Source of the DNA: Siphonodentalium dalli | Taxonomy: Eukaryota; Mollusca; Scaphopoda; Gadilida; Siphonodentaliidae | DNA length: 64,000 bases | Direction: 5' to 3' | NCBI GenBank assembly: GCA_032622095.1 | Contig: CP136061.1 | Location: 11,795,287 to 11,859,286 of the forward strand | Shown here: in pieces, positions 58,159-64,000 of the stretch | Layout of the letters: every line of letters begins with the position of its first letter | Position numbering within the stretch: the first letter of the stretch is position 1 | The notes under the pieces: model-generated | Database searches by the model: none | The model's input: only the letters and a program-made list of their open reading frames with translations | What the model was told of the DNA's origin: nothing | Made by a program: the position numbers and the translations under genes

Positions 58159-59048
58159 CTAGAAGGTGACCCGACTTCGTCCGGGCTTTGACCTTGAATT
58201 GTCTATTTTGAAGGCCAAGGTCAAGTGGGGTCACGATTTGACCCGTCCAAAACACAGTGCCCGAACAAAAGTACCCGACAAAAGTACCCGTCCAAATCCA
58301 TCCGGTTTTACCCGATTTGACCTTAAATTGACCATTTTGAAGGTTAAGGTCAGGTGGGGTCAAACACCAACACCCCAAAAATGGTGGAAATCGGCCCAGC
58401 GGATACCGGGAAATCGGCCCAGCGGATACCGAGATACCCTATGCATCAAATTTCGTCCGTAAAAATCCGCCAGTTTAACCCGATTTGATTTCCACTGAAG
58501 TATATAAACGCGCCTCAAGTTTCAACGTAAAGATAAATTACCATCGGTGCCCGAGATATCGCCAAGACGTCTGAAACAGTCAAATGCATCGGCCGGGAAA
58601 GAGTTAACGTGATCTAACTTTATGACCTCTAACGACGTCATAGAAGTTACGCATTGTTTTTACCCTGATAGAAGATCGTACCACTTCTTCTTAATAATTG
58701 AGGCAGATAACTAAAACGGATACATACATATTATATATCGTTGGAAAGAGGAAACACGAAAGATTCTCATAGTGTCATTATTATGACTGGCATGTTATTA
58801 TTCGCGCTGTTTCGAATCGATTTGTAAGCACCGAACTGAAATATATTAGCGCAAAACGGCGTAAAAACAGATTTGACCTCGGCACGTGAAAAGTTGACCT
58901 CGCACGGACAAATTAATAGGCCTATGTTAGTCCTGACCCGAAAATACCCCCACATACCAAGTTTCATCGAAATCGGCTGGGCCATTTTCGAGTCCATCGA
59001 TTACACACAAACAAACACACAAACAGATCTTCCAAAATATATAATAGA
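58159..59048 (-). mobile_element. Helitron-like element, family B
   Basis: Minus-oriented relative of 11033-11951: 3' hairpin and GGGTCACCTTCTAG at 58159, 5' TCTATTATATATTTTGGAAG at 59048. Contains the 'gaggtcaacttttcacgtgc' segment. Confidence 0.8.
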
Positions 59049-59781
59049 CTAGAAGGTGACCCGACTTCGTCCGGGCTTTGACCTTGAATTGTCTATTTTG
59101 AAGGCCAAGGTCAAGTGGGGTCACGATTTGACCCGTCCAAAACACAGTGCCCGAACAAAAGTACCCGACAAAAGTACCCGTCGAAATCCATCCGGTTTTA
59201 CCCGATTTTACCTTTTAACCCGATTTGATTTCCACTCAAGTATATAAACGCGCCTCATATACACACGCTCATTAATTATCAAGTTTCAACGTAAAGATAA
59301 ATTACCATCGGTGCCCGAGATATCGCCAAGACGTCTGAAACAGTCAAATGCATCGGCCGGAGAAGAGTTAACGTGATCTAACTTTATGACCTCTAACGAC
59401 GTCATAGAAGTTACGCATTGTTTTTACCCTGATAGAAGATCGTACCACTTCTTCTTAATAATTGAGGCAGATAACTAAAACGGATACATACATATTATAT
59501 ATCGTTGGAAAGAGGAAACACGAAAGATTCTCATAGTGTCATTATTATGACTGGCATGTTATTATTCGCGCTGTTTCGAATCGATTTGTAAGCACCGAAC
59601 TGAAATATATTAGCGCAAAACGGCGTAAAACAGATTTGACCTCGGCACGTGAAAAGTTGACCTCGCACGGACAAATTAATAGGCCTATGTTAGTCCTGAC
59701 CCGAAAATACCCACACATACCAAGTTTCTTCGAAATTGGCTCAGCCGTATTTGAGTCCATCGATTACTGACAGACAGATAG

Positions 59782-59824
<43 letters not shown>

Positions 59825-59853
59825 TCTTTCAAAATATATAATAGATAGATAGA
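59049..59853 (-). mobile_element. Helitron-like element, family B (right end of array)
   Basis: Very close to its neighbour 58159-59048. It has a (TG)n tract of about 27 units (59789-59822) and a 5' end TCTATCTATCTATTATATAT next to A at the outer junction with the older repeat. Confidence 0.8.
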
Positions 59854-60810
59854 TTGCCACCCACCTGCTTGCGCTAAATATCAGGTCATCATCGTTTAAA
59901 GTTATTAGTTCTGCGTTTACCATTCAATATTGCTATTTATGGTTGTGTATGCAGCAGATTTGTGTTACATTAGGGAGAATGGGTAAACGCGGCGATGCGG
60001 TTGCATAAAAGGTAGTACATTTCGCGTATATGTGGCTTTAGTGCATTTAAGCACCTATAATTTCCAGGTATAAATACAGTCTCTGCCACAGAGTATGTAG
60101 GCAAATTTGGTTATGTTGAGAATTTTTTGAAGAGAGTTTATTATACTCCTTTGTATTTTGATAACTTGCGTTCATGGTATACCACCATGTATTTGTGTGA
60201 TAAAGGTGAAATATTCGTGTTTAATCATTTGACCGGAGGCAACTATGACTACTATTTTAAGACACGGACAATAGGATATACACATTTTGCCTAGTACAAT
60301 ATGAATAGCTCTCATACTGTTCTATAGTAGTGAATTTTGACATACTTGGCGTTGTAGATTTAAAAATAAAAATATTGTTATCGGTCACATTCGTGAGACT
60401 GATTTCATTATATACATTTATGCTTCTAGAAAAGGTCAATACATCACTATCATATCACTATTTAACTGTTTAGTTACACATATATAACGCGATTCAAGAT
60501 AAACAGTACAGATAAAACCGTGCGTTATACTTCTGTTTCTTGGCGCCGAAAAAGTCCATATTTAATTGTTGTATGAGACCTGGCGTTCGTGAGATACATT
60601 AGAGATAATTCTTACATCTATTATTAAAAGCTCTGAAATAATTCTTCCTCGTATAATTCGAGGGCTTGTTCGTTCTTGTATGACTAGCTATTCAATATAC
60701 CACAAATTGTAAATTTTATATGATTTTGTCCATTTTGGCGGCCACATTGGGAAAGGCATTCTACTGATATGGCTTACGACTCAGCATTGTTTGTGTATTT
60801 TATTTTATTA
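59854..60810. repeat. Copy 2 of the 26.0-28.2 kb element, middle segment
   Basis: Resumes the match to copy 1 at about 27013 ('gctaaatatcaggtcatcat', 'gggtaaacgcgg') and runs to the TTA at 60808-60810, equivalent to 27996-27998. Confidence 0.85.
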
Positions 60811-62230
60811 GTCGAGTTTTTTTCCAAAACTCGACTTACAGTTTGATGGGGGACGGTGGGCGGGCGGCGGACGGGCGGGCGGGCGGGCGACAACTTTTGC
60901 TTATAACTCAACCGTTTATTGACGGATTAAATTTTTTTTTGGTGTGTGAGTACATATCCATGCACGTAAGCAGACAAAAAATCGGGTTCGTCCGCACATT
61001 TATTACAGAGTTATGGCCCTTTGAATTTTCAGCTCGTTAGCGCGATAACTTCAACAAACGTTATCCGATTTGATTGAAATTTGGTATATAGGTGTCTCCC
61101 AAGAATATCTCGGATGAGTTCGAAAACCGGCCTGGTCCGATAAAATTTGATAGAGTTATGGCCCTTAATTAGTCATTTTCCACGAATTTTCAGCTCGTTA
61201 GCGCGATAACTTCAACAAACGTTATCCGATTTGATTGAAATTTGGTATATAGGTGTCTCCCAAGAATATCTCGGATGAGTTCGAAAACCGGCCTGTTCCG
61301 ATAAAATTTGATAGAGTTATGGCCCTTAATTAGTCATTTTTCACGAATTTTCAGCTCGTTAGCGCGATAACTTCAACAAACGTTATCCGATTTGATTGTA
61401 ATTTGGTATATAGGTATCTCCCAAGAATATCTCGGATGAGTTCGAAAATCGGCCTGGTCCGATAAAATTTGATAGAGTTATGGCCCTTAATTAGTCATTT
61501 TTCACGAATTTTCAGCTCGTTAGCGCGATAACTTCAACAAACGTTATCCGATTTGATTGTAATTTAATATATAGGTGTCTCCCAAGAATATCTCGGTCGA
61601 GTTCGAAAACCGGCTAGGTCCGATAAAATTTGATAGAATTATGGCCCTAAATTAGTCATTTTTTCACAAATTTTCAGCTCGTTAGCGCGATAACTTCAAC
61701 AAACGTTATCCGATTTGATTGAAATTTGGTTTATAGGTGTCTCCCAAGAATATCTCGGTCGAGTTCGAAAACCGGCTAGGTCCGATAAAATTTGATAGAG
61801 TTATGGCCCTTAATTAGTCATTTTTTCACAAATTTTCTGCTCGTTAGCGTGATAATTTAACAAACATCATCCTATTGGATTGAAATACCTCGGACGAGTT
61901 AGAAAACCGGCCCGGTCCAATAAAATTTGATAGAGTTATGGCCCTTAATTAGTCATTTTTTGTGAATTTTTAGCTCGTTAGCGCGATAACTTCAACAAAC
62001 GTCCTCCGATTTGTTTAAAATTTGGAATAGACATACTTGCCAAGAATATTTCGGACGAGTTCGAAAACCAGCCTGGCCCGATAAAATATGATGGAGTTAT
62101 GGCCCTTAATTAATCATTTTTCGATTTTACCTATTAATTAGTCTACCGATACTGATGCACACCAATTGGTGGTAGCCACCCGCGGTAAGCCACCGAAAAC
62201 GAGACACAGCATCTCTGATGCCACCTCTTG
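60811..62230. mobile_element. 1.42-kb element of 160-bp tandem units, TTA flanks
   Basis: Starts with a hairpin (gtcgagttttt...aaaactcgac) and a 'gggcgggcgg' tract, then seven units of about 161 bp with 'cagctcgttagcgcgataac' and 'gatagagttatggccctta'. The end is 'gatgccacctcttg'. TTA stands on both sides (60808-60810, 62231-62233), and the other copy of the host repeat has a single TTA. No protein is encoded. Confidence 0.82.
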
Positions 62231-62330
62231 TTACTAATTTGGTATTATTTGGTTCTCCTACCATCGAAATTAAGAATTTTTCGATACCAACTTCCATCAT
62301 TGACGCCGTCTTGGGTTAAAGAAAATGCTC
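62231..62330. repeat. Copy 2 of the 26.0-28.2 kb element, right segment
   Basis: 'actaatttggtattatt' continues the match to copy 1 at 27998-28095 ('acgaatttggcattatt', then 'gacgccgtctt' vs 'gacgccatctt'), ending before the inverted terminus. From 62330 to 62890 nothing was recognised. Confidence 0.75.
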
Positions 62331-62889
62331 ATCCCATGTTTTACCCATCCTTTGGCGATAGTAAATTGTTATGATCGGAATCATAATCTTTTAATGTTGA
62401 ATTATAGAATATCCTGTTATGATCTCAAGTAGTGTATGACAAATGTACATAGTAACCAGTAATAACACAAATTATTGTAATGTATGTGTCAAAATAGAAG
62501 GGTTAATATAACATCTAAACTCTAGATCATGTCACCACTATCATAGTATAAGCAGTTCTATTCATGTTGTTGCATATTGACTTGTGAGATATCAAAACAA
62601 TATAGTTATTTAGTTAATTGAAAAGGTTAAAAGACATGGAATTGTTGAAAGGGCTTAAATCCCATATCTCTGCCCTGTTTGGTCCAATGCAGTCCCATCA
62701 TCCAAGGACGTAGAGAGCTCAATTAGTCTAGTTAAAAAAATTCACATGGCTAATTTGTGGTTACAAAGATAGCTAAATCAATTTATCCAATAAATCACTA
62801 ATCTGTGTCTCTTATATAGAGCTAACTTATGAGGGATATAAATAACTCTCAATCTCGCTCACAGAGAAGCAGGTATTCGTTAATTGTAA

Positions 62890-63365
62890 GTTACTTGGGT
62901 TATAATCTGGATAATTCTTTGTTGAAAAAGAGCCATATCTCTGGTATAACAAATTGGATCTAATCCATATTCAATCTCGTTCTGTATTTTGAGTAGAGAA
63001 AGTTACAAACCAAATTTGGTTCCTATCAGATGAAAAATGGTTGATGTATCGACGCATATGTGAATTATATGTGAAAGGGCCATAACTTCATCTGTATTTT
63101 GACCTGAGAACCTAACAGAAAATTTGGTTCTGATCAGATAAAAATTGTTTGAGTTATGATAGTATGCCTAAATTCTAAGTCGAAAAAGGGCCATAACTCA
63201 AACCCATATTCGAACTCGATCTGTATTTTGGGCTGATAAATCCATATACAAAATTTGATTCTGATCAGATAGAAAATGTTTGAGTTATCGCATTACATGT
63301 AAAGTGGCTAGGGACAGACGGACAGACAGACGGACGAACGACGAGTGGTCAATCCGGACGTCGAC
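62890..63365. repeat. Repeat with 'gggccataactcaa' and gacagacgg tract
   Basis: Three or four diverged units of about 120 bp share 'ctgtattttg', 'aaatttggttctgatcagat' and 'gggccataact', ending 'gacggacagacagacggacg'. Related to 5770-6110. Confidence 0.7.
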
Positions 63366-63368
63366 ACT

Positions 63369-63400
63369 ATGTGTACCATACCATGGTATGGTTACACATA
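63369..63400. repeat. 32-bp palindrome
   Basis: 'tatgtgtaccatacc' and 'ggtatggttacacata' are nearly perfect complements centred on ccatgg. It marks the start of the last tandem repeat. Confidence 0.75.
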
Positions 63401-63830
63401 CAAATGGCTGCCACCCCAGAATGGTTTAAATAGAGGACCCATTCCATTCTCGGCAATTTAGGTCTATCAAACGGAGTGGTATGGTGACCCACAAAGACGC
63501 TCTTTCCACAGACCCCACCGATCCGAAAATTACCGCCACTCAGAGGTGTCCAAAAAGAGGAAACATGCCATTTATCGGTCCCTGACGGGTTTATCTCAAA
63601 CAGTGGGTGTTGTAGGGTGGTCAACAAGACGCTCTTTCCACAGACCCCACCGATCCAAAATTACCGCCGCTCAGATCGAGGTGTCCAAAAAGAGGAAACA
63701 TGCCATGTATCGGTCCCTGACGGGTTTATCTCAAACAGTGGGTGTTGTAGGGTGGCCAACAAGACGCTCTTTCCACACACACCACCCGCTCCAAAATGTC
63801 CGTCACCAAGATGGCTTCAAATAGCGGGCC
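63400..63830. repeat. About 136-bp tandem repeat, three units
   Basis: Units carry 'cggtccctgacgggtttatc' and 'agacgctctttccacagacc'. Open frames across it reflect the repeat. The final 63830-64000 shows no feature. Confidence 0.9.
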
Positions 63831-64000
63831 CGTGCCATTTATCCGTTCCTTGGCGGAATAGGACCCTTCCTAGCGACGGCCCTTGTGGATCGGGGAGGGG
63901 TGTGTGGGGTGTATGTTTATGGTGTCTTGGGGGCCACACCATTTGGCAGAGCCCTCGTTCGATTCACTAACTTCATTAGAAGTTCATGGTTTTGTTGCAT

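Noticed and set aside
58103-59247. Open frames with TRLRPGFDLELSILKAKVKWG on the plus strand
   Set aside because: Same frame appears at every family B element and at 11.7-12.7 kb in reverse; it is a by-product of the repeated ttgaccttgaattg sequence.

Overview
This window looks like repeat-dominated, AT-rich nuclear DNA from a marine invertebrate, most likely a lophotrochozoan such as a bivalve mollusc. The evidence is interrupted coding sequence with GT-AG splice sites, a CR1/Jockey-group LINE, many foldback and MITE-like elements, tandem Helitron-like elements, and 'gggcataactcagtc' / 'gacagacggacag' type repeats that I associate with bivalve genomes. The species assignment is inference. 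No bacterial-style genes, operons, rRNA, tRNA or CRISPR array were seen.

One host gene can be supported, on the minus strand, running from about 31.5 kb towards the left edge. Its first coding exon (31491-31239) encodes a signal peptide and a Ser/Thr-rich linker and ends in a phase-1 donor. It is followed by thrombospondin type-1 (TSP1) repeat exons, all phase 1-1 and 168 or 171 nt long: 30101-29934, 28405-28238, 24916-24749, 24183-24016, 23546-23379, 22898-22731, then one exon split by a LINE (22264-22109 plus 20193-20185), a fragment (19738-19684), an intact exon (16356-16186) and a half exon (802-706). Three or four of these belong to a recent tandem array of about 640-650 bp exon-plus-intron units (about 19.85-24.97 kb). 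The product would be a secreted or surface multi-TSP1 protein; its C-terminus is outside the window.

The rest is mobile and repetitive DNA, often nested. At 7.4-14.8 kb a foldback element (8367-14389) with arms of 64-bp and GC-rich tandem repeats encloses an older repeat, which in turn is split by a tandem array of Helitron-like elements (9482-12741). At 51.3-62.3 kb an older dispersed repeat is split by a 7.8-kb Helitron-like array (52047-59853) and by a 1.4-kb element flanked by TTA (60811-62230). Uninterrupted paralogues of both hosts lie in the same window (48.5-49.2 kb and 26.3-28.2 kb), so the exact insertion points can be read: A^T for both Helitron arrays and TTA for the third element. 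This is the strongest structural result.

The 31.7-51.3 kb stretch has no gene that I can support. It contains a 969-bp alternating palindrome (32855-33823), a near-perfect 2002-bp tandem duplication (36197-40200) whose second half is also one arm of a roughly 3-kb inverted repeat (about 39329-42322), several MITEs with clear terminal inverted repeats, and tandem repeats (67 bp at 46.4 kb, 157 bp at 47.2 kb). The right end (60.8-63.9 kb) is made of 160-bp and 136-bp tandem repeats.
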